Below, piece after piece: positions 1 through 6,437 of a stretch of 9,250 bases of DNA. Location of the stretch: positions 1 to 9,250 of the forward strand of contig JAHZHB010000133.1 in NCBI GenBank assembly GCA_019420465.1, in the 5' to 3' direction. The notes beneath the pieces were generated by a model that saw only the letters and a list, made by a program, of their open reading frames with translations, was not told the DNA's origin and ran no database searches. The translations under genes were made by a program, and so were the position numbers. This stretch comes from Lachnospiraceae bacterium (GTDB lineage Bacteria > Bacillota > Clostridia > Lachnospirales > Lachnospiraceae). How positions within the stretch are numbered: the first letter of the stretch is position 1; each line of letters starts with the position of its first letter.

Positions 1-603
1 ATAATAATGGTTTTTATAGCTTACTTCGTATCCGACGGCATAGCTGATCGGATGCACCGCTGTCGCGTTATACTGCTGTACAGTCTCCTCCAGTCTGCCA
101 TTAAGGCGTTCCAGCTCTTCCAGCGACGTATGCTCCTGCACGATCAGAAATTCATCCCCGCCGAACCTGGCCAGAAAGCTGTTTTCATTCAGGATTCTGG
201 TCAGCAGGGATGCAAAATTGCGGATAAAAACATCCCCCTCTTCATGACCGTAGGTATCGTTGACCAGCTTTAAATTGTTCAGGTCAAACATCATGATACC
301 GACATTTAATGTATCTTCCTTATCTTCCAGCTGTGCAAGCTTCTTTTCCAGGCTCTTGCGGTTATGGATACCGGCCACATCGATCGAGGCACTCTGCATG
401 ACATTTTTGCAGTAATCCCACAGGGCCAGCGTCAGCGCTTCCCCGAGTATTGCCAGTCCCAGCATGACCAGACCGAAAAAGGCCATAAGCTCACGTTCAT
501 CCCTCGACATGTGCAAAAAGTCCAACAGTATCCATATAAAAAAGGCAATAAAAAGGATCTGCAGAACTCTGCACAGATCCAGTATTCTTTTATTTATTTT
601 CAT
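1..603 (-). CDS. Membrane-anchored GGDEF diguanylate cyclase (3' part missing)
   Basis: Predicted to make cyclic di-GMP from two GTP at the inner face of the membrane. The reading frame is open from ATG at 603 to the left edge, giving 201 visible residues and no stop. Two hydrophobic segments come first (about residues 14-31 and 40-65), then a GGDEF domain. Visible landmarks are MMFDLNNLKLVNDTYGHEEGD (metal and nucleotide binding region) and the signature ARFGGDEFLIV. The four residues at the usual RxxD inhibitory site, just before LARFGGDEF, read NENS, so product inhibition through that site is probably absent. No separate sensor domain is seen in the visible part. The gene begins 14 bases after the FeoA-like stop and is probably co-transcribed with it. 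The ribosome binding site is awkward: AGGAG abuts the ATG directly, and a weaker AGGAA lies about 11 bases upstream. The next ATG would delete the first membrane segment. Confidence 0.9.
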   Translation of the reverse strand, partial: MKINKRILDLCRVLQILFIAFFIWILLDFLHMSRDERELMAFFGLVMLGLAILGEALTLALWDYCKNVMQSASIDVAGIHNRKSLEKKLAQLEDKEDTLNVGIMMFDLNNLKLVNDTYGHEEGDVFIRNFASLLTRILNENSFLARFGGDEFLIVQEHTSLEELERLNGRLEETVQQYNATAVHPISYAVGYEVSYKNHYY

Positions 604-617
604 CTCCTGTTTTGTTC

Positions 618-836
618 CTATTCTGCAAGTACGATAATATTCTGCGCCATCCTGCGATCGATACCCACCTTGGTATCCTTGATCAGCACCACAAAATATT
701 CATGCAGCTTTGACAGAATCTGCACCTGACTCCCGGCAACAAAACCCAGAGATTCCAGATAATGCTTATGTTTTTCTGTTCCGCAGACTTTGGCAATCCT
801 GTACTTCTTATCAAATTCTGCTAAATTCAATGGCAT
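618..836 (-). CDS. FeoA-family SH3-like protein
   Basis: A 72-residue protein with the length and pattern of FeoA, the small cytoplasmic SH3-like partner of the ferrous iron transporter FeoB. Family features seen are the N-terminal LAEFDKKYRIAKV strand, the central YLESLGFVAGSQVQIL segment (equivalent to the usual LGL-PG turn) and the C-terminal KVGIDRRMAQNIIV strand. It starts at ATG 836, with GAAGGGA at 847-853 as ribosome binding site ten bases upstream. No feoB is visible. The downstream neighbour is a diguanylate cyclase, so this may be an orphan FeoA-domain protein with a regulatory or accessory role and not part of a complete Feo transporter. A consensus promoter and a possible metal-regulator site precede it. 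The family call is good; the exact role is uncertain. Confidence 0.82.
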   Translation of the reverse strand: MPLNLAEFDKKYRIAKVCGTEKHKHYLESLGFVAGSQVQILSKLHEYFVVLIKDTKVGIDRRMAQNIIVLAE

Positions 837-857
837 AGTATTGCAGTCCCTTCTATA

Positions 858-871
858 TTAGCTTTATCTAA
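858..871 (-). promoter_or_regulatory. Possible DtxR/MntR-type operator at the transcription start
   Basis: On the minus strand the 14 bases read TTAG-ATAAAG-CTAA. This is an inverted repeat in its outer four bases, with the spacing of DtxR-family metal-repressor sites (TTAGG...CCTAA type). It sits over the predicted transcription start of the FeoA-like gene, where a repressor would block initiation. The inner bases do not match, so this is suggestive only. Confidence 0.3.
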
Positions 872-874
872 CTC

Positions 875-903
875 ATTATAGTTCATTATAACTGCAATGT
901 AAA
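875..903 (-). promoter_or_regulatory. Sigma-A promoter of the feoA-like/GGDEF operon
   Basis: Read on the minus strand, the -35 is TTTACA (898-903), followed by a 17-base spacer and a perfect -10 TATAAT (875-880). The start of transcription is expected near 868, giving a leader of about 30 bases. It lies downstream of the pnp terminator, so this operon has its own promoter. Confidence 0.75.
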
Positions 904-937
904 CCAATTCCTGCCAGATTATTAAAAAAAGTACACA

Positions 938-979
938 AAAGAAGCGATACCCGTTTGATCATCCTGGTATCGCTTCTTT
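938..979 (-). terminator. Rho-independent terminator of pnp
   Basis: Perfect 14-bp arms (938-951 and 966-979) around a 14-base loop, starting about 30 bases after the pnp stop. On the minus strand the stem ends in TTTT and is followed by GTGTAC and a further run of seven T. Confidence 0.85.
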
Positions 980-1009
980 ATTATATTTGGACTTTTATCC
1001 TGTTTTTCT

Positions 1010-3106
1010 TTATTTCTGATCAGCCGGTACGTCTTTGATGGAGAAGCTGATACGTCCCATCTTGTCCTTGCCAAGGCATACGACTTTGACCTTGTCACCC
1101 AGTGTCAGTACGTCCTCAACGTGGTTGATTCTCTCCTTGCAGATCTTGGAGATGTGTACCATACCCTCTTTGCCTGGTGCGAACTCAAGGAATGCACCGA
1201 ACTCTTTGATGCTGACAACCTTACCTGTGAAGATCTGTCCAGCTTCAAAATCTGTCGTGATGATACGGATGTAGTCGATGGCTTTGTCCATCATAGCCTG
1301 ATCTGTACCGCAGATGGATACAGCACCGTCATCTGTGATATCGATCTTAACGCCGGTCTCTTCGATGATCGCATTGATCGTCTTACCTCTCTGGCCGACA
1401 ACATCACCGATCTTTGCCGGATCGATCATAATCTGTACGATCTTCGGAGCGTATTTGCTTAAGGTTGTACGCGGTTTGTCGATGCACGGCTCCATGCAGT
1501 TTGTCATGATAAATTCACGTGCCTCGTGTGTACGGCGGATAGCTTCCTCGACGATCGGACGTGTCAGACCATGGATCTTGATATCCATCTGGATAGCTGT
1601 GATACCTTTTCTGGTACCGGTTACCTTAAAGTCCATATCACCGAAGAAATCTTCGAGACCCTGGATATCTGTCAGTACGATATAGTCATCGTCTGTATCG
1701 CCTGTAACCAGAACACAGGAAATACCGGCAACCATGGATTTGATCGGTACACCTGCTGCCATCAGGGACATACAGGATGCACATGTGGAAGCCATGGATG
1801 TAGAGCCGTTGGACTCAAATGTCTCGGATACGGCACGGATAGCGTACGGGAACTCCTCAACCGTCGGCAGTACCGGAAGCAGGGCTCTCTCAGCCAGTGC
1901 ACCATGACCGATCTCACGACGTCCCGGTCCTCTGGACGGCTTTGTCTCACCTACAGAGTAGGACGGGAAGTTGTAATGATGCATATATCTCTTTGTTGTT
2001 GTAAATTCGTCAAGGCCATCGATCTTCTGTGCTTCGGACAGCGGAGCCAGTGTGACAACGTCACAGATCTGTGTCTGTCCTCTGGTGAACATAGCGGAAC
2101 CATGTACACGCGGGATGATATCAACCTCAGCAGCCAGCGGACGGATCTGCTCGATCGCACGGCCATCCGGACGCTTGTGGTCTTTCAGGATCATCTTACG
2201 AACAGTCTTTTTCTGGTACTGATACAGAGCTTCGTCAAGCTTGCCCAGCCACTCTTCGTTGTCGGCAAAAGCTTCAGCCAGTTTCTCACGGACAACTTTG
2301 ATGTTTGCCTCTCTGGTCTGCTTGTCATCTGTAAATACAGCCTCTTCCATCTCTTCCGGCGTAACGATCTCTTTCATAGCGTTAAACAGCTCTTCCGGAA
2401 CAGCGAAGCTGATGTACTCATGTTTCGGCTTACCACACTCAGCGATAATACCATCGAAGAATTTGATGATCTCCTGGTTTACTTCGTGTGCCTTGTAGAT
2501 AGCTTCGATCATCTTGTCATCCGGAACTTCATTTGCACCGGCTTCGATCATGATAACCTTTTCTCTTGTGGAAGCTACAGTCAGCTGCAGATCAGATACA
2601 ACACGCTGAGCCATCGTCGGGTTGACAACCAGCTCGCCATCGATCAGACCCATCTGTGTAGCTGCACACGGTCCGTCAAACGGAATATCGGAAATGCAGG
2701 TAGCGATGGAAGAACCAAGCATAGCCGGGATCTCCGGATTGCACTCCGGATCTACGGACATAACCAGGTTATTTAAGGTAACATCGTTTCTGTAATCCTT
2801 CGGGAATAACGGTCTCATCGGACGGTCGATCACACGACTTGTCAGTGTGGCATGCTCACTGGCTTTACCTTCACGCTTGTTGAATCCTCCCGGGATCTTG
2901 CCTACAGCGTACATCTTCTCTTCGTAGTCTACGCTTAACGGGAAGAAATCGATACCTTCACGCGGCTTATCGGAAGCTGTAGCGGTGGAAAGGATCACAG
3001 TCTCACCGTAATGGATCAGGACTGCACCGTTGGCCTGTTTTGCAACTCTGCCGACATCGATTGTCAAAGTACGTCCGGCAAGTTCCATAGAATAGCTTTT
3101 GAACAT
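1010..3106 (-). CDS. pnp: Polyribonucleotide nucleotidyltransferase (PNPase)
   Basis: PNPase is a cytoplasmic trimer that degrades RNA 3' to 5' with phosphate, releasing nucleoside diphosphates, and takes part in mRNA turnover. The 698-residue length is normal. Domains in order are a first RNase PH core (about 11-140), a helical linker (about 240-310), the catalytic second RNase PH core (about 320-545) with SNGSTSMAS at 432-440 for phosphate binding and DIQGLEDFFGDMDFK at 480-494 holding the metal-binding acidic residues, a KH domain with GQRG at 571-574, and a C-terminal S1 domain (about 622-690, GKVVSIKEFGAFLEF). A start nine codons upstream (3133) is possible, but ATG 3106 has AAGGAG six bases before it and gives the conserved MFKSYSMELAGR start. 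It lies downstream of rpsO, the usual arrangement, but rpsO has its own terminator and pnp has a structured leader. I see no frameshift or missing catalytic residue. Confidence 0.98.
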   Translation of the reverse strand: MFKSYSMELAGRTLTIDVGRVAKQANGAVLIHYGETVILSTATASDKPREGIDFFPLSVDYEEKMYAVGKIPGGFNKREGKASEHATLTSRVIDRPMRPLFPKDYRNDVTLNNLVMSVDPECNPEIPAMLGSSIATCISDIPFDGPCAATQMGLIDGELVVNPTMAQRVVSDLQLTVASTREKVIMIEAGANEVPDDKMIEAIYKAHEVNQEIIKFFDGIIAECGKPKHEYISFAVPEELFNAMKEIVTPEEMEEAVFTDDKQTREANIKVVREKLAEAFADNEEWLGKLDEALYQYQKKTVRKMILKDHKRPDGRAIEQIRPLAAEVDIIPRVHGSAMFTRGQTQICDVVTLAPLSEAQKIDGLDEFTTTKRYMHHYNFPSYSVGETKPSRGPGRREIGHGALAERALLPVLPTVEEFPYAIRAVSETFESNGSTSMASTCASCMSLMAAGVPIKSMVAGISCVLVTGDTDDDYIVLTDIQGLEDFFGDMDFKVTGTRKGITAIQMDIKIHGLTRPIVEEAIRRTHEAREFIMTNCMEPCIDKPRTTLSKYAPKIVQIMIDPAKIGDVVGQRGKTINAIIEETGVKIDITDDGAVSICGTDQAMMDKAIDYIRIITTDFEAGQIFTGKVVSIKEFGAFLEFAPGKEGMVHISKICKERINHVEDVLTLGDKVKVVCLGKDKMGRISFSIKDVPADQK

Positions 3107-3112
3107 AATTTT

Positions 3113-3118
3113 CTCCTT
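3113..3118 (-). promoter_or_regulatory. Ribosome binding site that fixes the pnp start
   Basis: AAGGAG on the minus strand, six bases before ATG 3106. It supports this start over the upstream ATG at 3133, which lies on the far side of the site and has no comparable signal. Confidence 0.85.
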
Positions 3119-3212
3119 TTTTTCTCTGTGCATGGCACGTATGGATACAAACGAAAATTTCTTCTTTTTGCTTATACGATCATCATATCATATGGAAGAA
3201 ACCTCCGAAACA

Positions 3213-3288
3213 ACTGAAAAATATATCAGCAATCTCATTTCCACGCTTTGTATGCACGTGGTCTTCACCGGCTGATATCCTTTTCAGT
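3213..3288 (-). promoter_or_regulatory. Large hairpin in the pnp leader
   Basis: The arms 3213-3230 and 3271-3288 form an 18-bp stem in the minus-strand RNA (5' ACUGAAAAGGAUAUCAGC pairing with GCUGAUAUAUUUUUCAGU). It has one G-U wobble and one G-A mismatch. Inside it is a second stem of five pairs, CCACG (3257-3261) with CGUGG (3241-3245). No U-tract follows, so it is not a simple terminator. Its position upstream of pnp recalls the RNase III-cut leader hairpin through which E. coli PNPase controls its own mRNA; similar control here is an inference. Confidence 0.6.
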
Positions 3289-3436
3289 GGTCTCGGCCTG
3301 TCTGTCTCCATATACTGCCATAACGTATTCACTTTGTAACTGCAAAAACACGCTGTACAAAACTGCTGTTTTGGTCGCAGTCCGCAAAAGATCTGCAAAC
3401 CGCAGCCAGACAGCGTCCAGATACAAAATAACTTTG

Positions 3437-3461
3437 AAAAAGGGCGGATAAATCCGCCCTT
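3437..3461 (-). terminator. Rho-independent terminator of rpsO
   Basis: Nine-base-pair GC-rich stem (3440-3448 with 3453-3461, core GGGCGGA/TCCGCCC) with a four-base loop and a TTTTT tract on the minus strand at 3437-3441, about 12 bases after the rpsO stop. Some read-through into pnp is possible. Confidence 0.88.
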
Positions 3462-3473
3462 ATCGAAACCTGA

Positions 3474-3740
3474 TTACTTTCTGATACCAGCTTTTTCGAT
3501 CAGTGCACGATATCTTTCGATATCTGTCTTCTTCAGGTAATCCAGAAGACCACGTCTCTGACCAACCAGCTTGAGCATACCACGTCTGGAATGATGATCT
3601 TTGTGGTGTGTTTTCAGATGCTCTGTGAGCTCTTTAATACGCTCTGTCAGGATAGCTACCTGTACTTCCGGTGAACCTGTATCTCCCGGTGTTCTTGCAA
3701 ATTCTGCCATAACGGCTGCTTTCTTTTCTTTTGAAATCAT
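3474..3740 (-). CDS. rpsO: 30S ribosomal protein S15
   Basis: S15 is a primary binder of the 16S rRNA central domain and helps form the small subunit platform. The 88-residue length matches the family. Characteristic segments are GDTGSPEVQVAILTERIKELTEHLKTHHKDHHSRRGML, which includes the conserved His and Arg residues of the rRNA-binding loop, and VGQRRGLLDYLKKTDIERY near the C-terminus. The start at 3740 is supported by AAGGAGG (3749-3755) eight bases upstream. The gene has a near-consensus promoter, an approximately 88-base structured leader and a terminator of its own. S15 commonly represses its own translation through leader RNA. It is divergent from murI. Confidence 0.98.
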   Translation of the reverse strand: MISKEKKAAVMAEFARTPGDTGSPEVQVAILTERIKELTEHLKTHHKDHHSRRGMLKLVGQRRGLLDYLKKTDIERYRALIEKAGIRK

Positions 3741-3780
3741 GGTGATTTCCTCCTTAAATTTTAATAATCGCCGCAGATTA

Positions 3781-3806
3781 AGCTGTGGTCGGAGTCTCCG
3801 GCAGCT
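3781..3806 (-). promoter_or_regulatory. Stem-loop in the rpsO leader, candidate S15 autoregulatory element
   Basis: In the minus-strand RNA an outer stem AGCUG/CAGCU (3802-3806 with 3781-3785) encloses an inner stem CGGA/UCCG (3797-3800 with 3790-3793) with a three-base loop. The two stems are separated by an asymmetric internal loop. The structure ends 40 bases before the rpsO start. A GCCG in the 5' half can instead pair with CGGC (in CUGCGGCGA, nearer the start), so two alternative folds exist. This suits S15 leader regulation, but I do not recognise a named S15 leader class. Confidence 0.4.
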
Positions 3807-3834
3807 GAATCAGGGCTGAAACTCATACTTGCAA

Positions 3835-3863
3835 AGTATACCATACCGTTTTCAGAATGTAAA
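3835..3863 (-). promoter_or_regulatory. rpsO: Sigma-A promoter of rpsO
   Basis: Minus-strand -35 TTTACA (3858-3863), 17-base spacer, -10 TATACT (3835-3840). Transcription should start near 3828, giving a leader of about 88 bases. Confidence 0.75.
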
Positions 3864-3884
3864 CTGTTTTCTTTCGCAGTTTTC

Positions 3885-3913
3885 TTGATTTTTTTCTTTT
3901 TTTCCAGTATGCT
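3885..3913 (+). promoter_or_regulatory. murI: Candidate promoter of murI
   Basis: Plus-strand TTGATT (3885-3890), a T-rich 17-base spacer and TATGCT (3908-3913). It is four of six at the -35 and reasonable at the -10. It lies back to back with the rpsO promoter; the two do not overlap. The leader would be about 90 bases. Confidence 0.4.
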
Positions 3914-4009
3914 ATACAAAGATATCATATACGCGTAAGAATGTACATGATTTTTATTGCATCTGCGTTTTGCGGATGACATTTATATAGGAAGAAGGTC
4001 TCTTTTTTG

Positions 4010-4786
4010 ATGACAGACAAGACTGCACCAATCGGTGTGTTTGATTCCGGTCTTGGCGGGATCAGTGTGCTTCGTGAGCTGGTCCGACTGATGCCCGGTG
4101 AAAATTATATTTATTATGGAGATTCTGCCAATGCGCCTTATGGTACGCGTCCTCTTGATGAGATCCGTGAGCTGTCCATGGTGGTGGCTGAGTATCTGAT
4201 CTCCCGCGGGGTGAAGGCACTGGTGGTTGCCTGCAATACGGCGACCAGTGCGTGTGTGCGGCTGCTGCGGGGCATGTATCCGGATATGCCGATCGTCGGA
4301 CTGGAACCGGCTGTCAAACCTGCTACGCTGACGCATCCGGGTGGACTGATCGCTGTTCTGGCCACGGAGATGACGCTGAAGCAGCCAAAGTTTGCGGCTC
4401 TTTTTGACCGCTATAAGGATCAGGCACATCTGGTGCCGGTTCCGGCTTCGGAGCTTGTGGAGTTTGTGGAGCGAAATGAGCTGGATTCGCCACGGCTGGA
4501 GGCTACGATCGACATGATCTTAAAACGCAGTCTGCAGGATGCTACGCCGGATGCGATCGTTCTTGGATGTACGCATTTTCCGTTTGTGCGCAGGGCGATC
4601 GAGAAGGTGGCGCACCAGAGCGATGTGTTTGATGGCAGTGAGGGGGCGGCACGGTATTGCAAGACACTGCTGGCTGAGAAGGATCTTTTGAATCCGGCGA
4701 AGATGGATGGGGATATTGAGATTATGAATTCTTCCGGGGATGTCGATAAGATTATGCTGAGTTATGAGCTGCTGGACAGTGAGTAA
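4010..4786 (+). CDS. murI: Glutamate racemase
   Basis: Converts L-glutamate to D-glutamate for peptidoglycan, in the cytoplasm, without a cofactor. The 258-residue protein shows all family motifs: IGVFDSGLGGISVLREL at the start (Asp11, Ser12), YYGDSANAPYGTR (36-46), VVACNTATSA with catalytic Cys75, and VLGCTHFPF with catalytic Cys187 and His189. The start is slightly ambiguous. GAAGAAGG (3991-3998) is 8 bases before a TTG at 4007 and 11 bases before the ATG at 4010; I prefer the ATG, since the difference is one residue. It is the only plus-strand gene in the window, divergent from rpsO and convergent with the ABC operon, and ends at a strong terminator. Confidence 0.97.
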   Translation: MTDKTAPIGVFDSGLGGISVLRELVRLMPGENYIYYGDSANAPYGTRPLDEIRELSMVVAEYLISRGVKALVVACNTATSACVRLLRGMYPDMPIVGLEPAVKPATLTHPGGLIAVLATEMTLKQPKFAALFDRYKDQAHLVPVPASELVEFVERNELDSPRLEATIDMILKRSLQDATPDAIVLGCTHFPFVRRAIEKVAHQSDVFDGSEGAARYCKTLLAEKDLLNPAKMDGDIEIMNSSGDVDKIMLSYELLDSE

Positions 4787-4814
4787 GTTTTGTGAGACGG
4801 ACGAAAAAAAGAGC

Positions 4815-4865
4815 TAGCTGCGGTGCCGTTTGGCCGTGGGCGGCACCGCAGCTATTTCTTTTTCC
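4815..4865 (+). terminator. Bidirectional terminator between murI and the ABC operon
   Basis: Perfect 14-bp inverted repeat (4815-4828 with 4841-4854, core GCTGCGGTGCCG) and a 12-base loop. A T-rich tract follows on the plus strand (4855-4863). Seven A on the other side (4804-4810) give a U-run in the minus-strand transcript after four extra bases. It can serve both murI and the convergent permease gene. Confidence 0.88.
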
Positions 4866-4875
4866 TGTTTATTAT

Positions 4876-4919
4876 ATAACAGTATGTTTCTCAACAATTT
4901 ACACTATCAGTACTGTTAT
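4876..4919. repeat. AT-rich 9-bp inverted repeat
   Basis: ATAACAGTA (4876-4884) and its exact complement TACTGTTAT (4911-4919) around a 26-base spacer, in the 3' region of the permease gene. It has low GC and no clear U-tract, so it is a weak secondary transcript end at best. The rest of 4866-4975 is AT-rich and shows nothing else. Confidence 0.35.
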
Positions 4920-4975
4920 TCGTTAATATCAATAATCAAACTGGCTTACTTTTATTTTCTGATTCTCCTTACGTT

Positions 4976-5716
4976 TTACACGCTGAGTTTTCGCTCCATA
5001 ATCCACGCGCTGATGTAGTACATGATGGCTGCTATGACTCCTACGATGAGGATGTCGATGAGCAGGGAGATGTTGTAGTTGGCGAGGTCCGGGACGAGGC
5101 GGGTGATGAGGCCCTGGAGCCAGGCGAGGGCGCAGAAGGCTACGAAGGCTACAATGCCGCTGCCTTTTTTGCCGGCGAGTACGGTGGCAGTAAGGACGAC
5201 GGCAAGGTTTGCGATGACGATAAATCCGATCCAGTTTACGAGGACGTCGAGGCAGTTTAATACGACGAAGCCACGGGATACGGATATGTTGAACTGTACC
5301 TGAAACATGGAGCTTACAATGTCCATCAGTCCGGAAAGGCCGTTGACATACGTGGTGGCTATGGCTGTATCGATGCCGGCGAAAAGCAAAAAGAAGGCAC
5401 CGGTGACAAGGATGGTCAGGGCGTTTTCTGCGACTTTGGCACCGAGGATCTTAAAGCTGCTGTTTGGAGTCAGGAAAAGCATGTAGCTTTCCTTGCTGTT
5501 TAATTCTCTGTGCAGGGTCAGGATGCTGGATAATCCCATATAGGCAATTCCCATGGTGGCACAGAGTACCAGAAACATAGCGCCGGTGCCTAAAAGCTTT
5601 CCTTTTCCGGTGAGCATGCCGAGCAGGAATGCGGCCTCGGATACAGCGGTGAAGACCAGTAATTCAAATTTGGCAAACAGTCCTTTTTTCCATTCATATT
5701 TCATCAGTTTTAACAT
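4976..5716 (-). CDS. ABC transporter permease subunit
   Basis: A 246-residue integral membrane protein, the likely partner of the ATPase encoded just upstream. Six hydrophobic segments are visible at about 14-36, 41-67, 97-120, 155-180, 187-207 and 216-238, after a short basic N-terminus (KLMKYEWKKGLF) typical of ABC-2-like permeases. The ATG at 5716 overlaps the ATPase stop by seven bases (ATGTTAA), and GGAGGAG (5724-5730) lies seven bases upstream, so the two are translationally coupled. The substrate cannot be read from sequence. Systems of this make-up next to YtrA-type repressors are often linked to cell-wall antibiotic stress or peptide export, but that is an analogy. The 3' half uses many C-ending codons (CTC, ATC, GTC), unlike the GTG/CTG-rich murI alongside. 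Confidence 0.85.
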   Translation of the reverse strand: MLKLMKYEWKKGLFAKFELLVFTAVSEAAFLLGMLTGKGKLLGTGAMFLVLCATMGIAYMGLSSILTLHRELNSKESYMLFLTPNSSFKILGAKVAENALTILVTGAFFLLFAGIDTAIATTYVNGLSGLMDIVSSMFQVQFNISVSRGFVVLNCLDVLVNWIGFIVIANLAVVLTATVLAGKKGSGIVAFVAFCALAWLQGLITRLVPDLANYNISLLIDILIVGVIAAIMYYISAWIMERKLSV

Positions 5717-6420
5717 GACATTTCTCCTCCATGTCCATAGATTTCACGATATACGTCTACAAGAGATTTATTTTCTCTGATGCGCAGGTCTTCGGCCATA
5801 TACTGACCGGCTACGATGCCGTCTTTCATGAAGATAGCTGCGTCTACGACCTGTTCCAGTTCTTCGAGCAGATGGCTGGAAATGACCATCGTCACCTCTT
5901 CTTCCAGGGCTTCCAGGATGCTTTTCATAATCTCATCCCTTGCCAGCAGGTCGATGCCGTTTAACGGCTCATCCAAAAGATAGACTTTGGCTTTTCTTGC
6001 CATGGTAGCTGCGATCTTTAATTTTGCCATCATACCGGAGGACATCTTTTTGGCTTTCATATCCTCTGTCAGCTCCATCCGGGTAAGCAGCTGTCTGTAG
6101 GTTTCCATGGAGAAATCTTCGAAAAAGTCTGCATAATATTTTCCGATGTCACCGGCTGTCATCCAGCTGTAAAAATACGGTTCTGTAGACATATAGGCCA
6201 CTTCTTTTTTGCTTTCCACACCTATGGGATTTTCTCTGTACAGGATCTCTCCGCTGTCCGGTTTGACCAGGCCTGCTGCTGTTTTCATCCATGTTGTCTT
6301 TCCACTGCCGTTTGGGCCAAGCAGGGCATATACAAGTCCCGGTTTCAGGGAAATGGATACATCCTGTAAGGCAGTTTTGTTACTGTATGTTTTTGTCAGA
6401 TGTCTGCTTTCTATACTCAT
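5710..6420 (-). CDS. ABC transporter ATP-binding protein
   Basis: A 236-residue cytoplasmic nucleotide-binding subunit that powers the permease encoded downstream. Motifs in order are Walker A GPNGSGKTT (35-43), signature MSSGM (126-130, in place of LSGGQ), Walker B VYLLDEP (146-152), D-loop NGID (154-157) and switch His183 in ISSHLL. The Q-loop position, in VAYMSTEPYFY (75-85), lacks the usual glutamine. The altered signature is like the SKGM form seen in ATPases paired with YtrA repressors. The start is set at ATG 6420, because AGGAG (6429-6433) is eight bases upstream; the in-frame GTG at 6429 lies within that site. It is second in the operon, 91 bases after the repressor, and overlaps the permease by seven bases. 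Confidence 0.93.
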   Translation of the reverse strand: MSIESRHLTKTYSNKTALQDVSISLKPGLVYALLGPNGSGKTTWMKTAAGLVKPDSGEILYRENPIGVESKKEVAYMSTEPYFYSWMTAGDIGKYYADFFEDFSMETYRQLLTRMELTEDMKAKKMSSGMMAKLKIAATMARKAKVYLLDEPLNGIDLLARDEIMKSILEALEEEVTMVISSHLLEELEQVVDAAIFMKDGIVAGQYMAEDLRIRENKSLVDVYREIYGHGGEMSC

Positions 6421-6437
6421 GTTTAACACTCCTGTCC

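Larger units (their letters stand above)
3107..3436 (-). other. pnp leader region without a credible gene
   Basis: About 330 bases between the rpsO terminator and the pnp start. It holds the large hairpin listed separately (3213-3288). I found no convincing sigma-A promoter. The best -10-like element is an overlapping TATGAT pair (3182-3192 in minus-strand reading) with a poor -35; TTGCAG-17-TATGGC upstream of the hairpin is equally weak. The short open frame through 3183-3398 starts with TTG, has no ribosome binding site and resembles nothing I know. Confidence 0.5.

Noticed and set aside
938..979. The inverted repeat as a regulatory palindrome for the feoA-like gene
   Set aside because: Its stem, loop and U-rich tail just after the pnp stop fit a terminator, and the feoA-like promoter lies separately at 875-903.
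1035..1685. Overlapping plus-strand frames near the pnp 3' end
   Set aside because: All are shadows of pnp in other frames, with no translation signals.
1526..2776. Long plus-strand open frame of 416 codons
   Set aside because: It lies antisense inside pnp, has no ribosome binding site and encodes a Cys/Ser-rich product of no known family; it reflects the codon bias of pnp.
3183..3398. Possible 71-residue gene between rpsO and pnp
   Set aside because: It starts with TTG without a ribosome binding site, resembles no family, and spans the leader hairpin, which better explains the sequence.
3761..3982. Possible 73-residue gene upstream of rpsO
   Set aside because: No ribosome binding site, a lysine-rich low-complexity product, and it runs through the rpsO promoter and leader structure.
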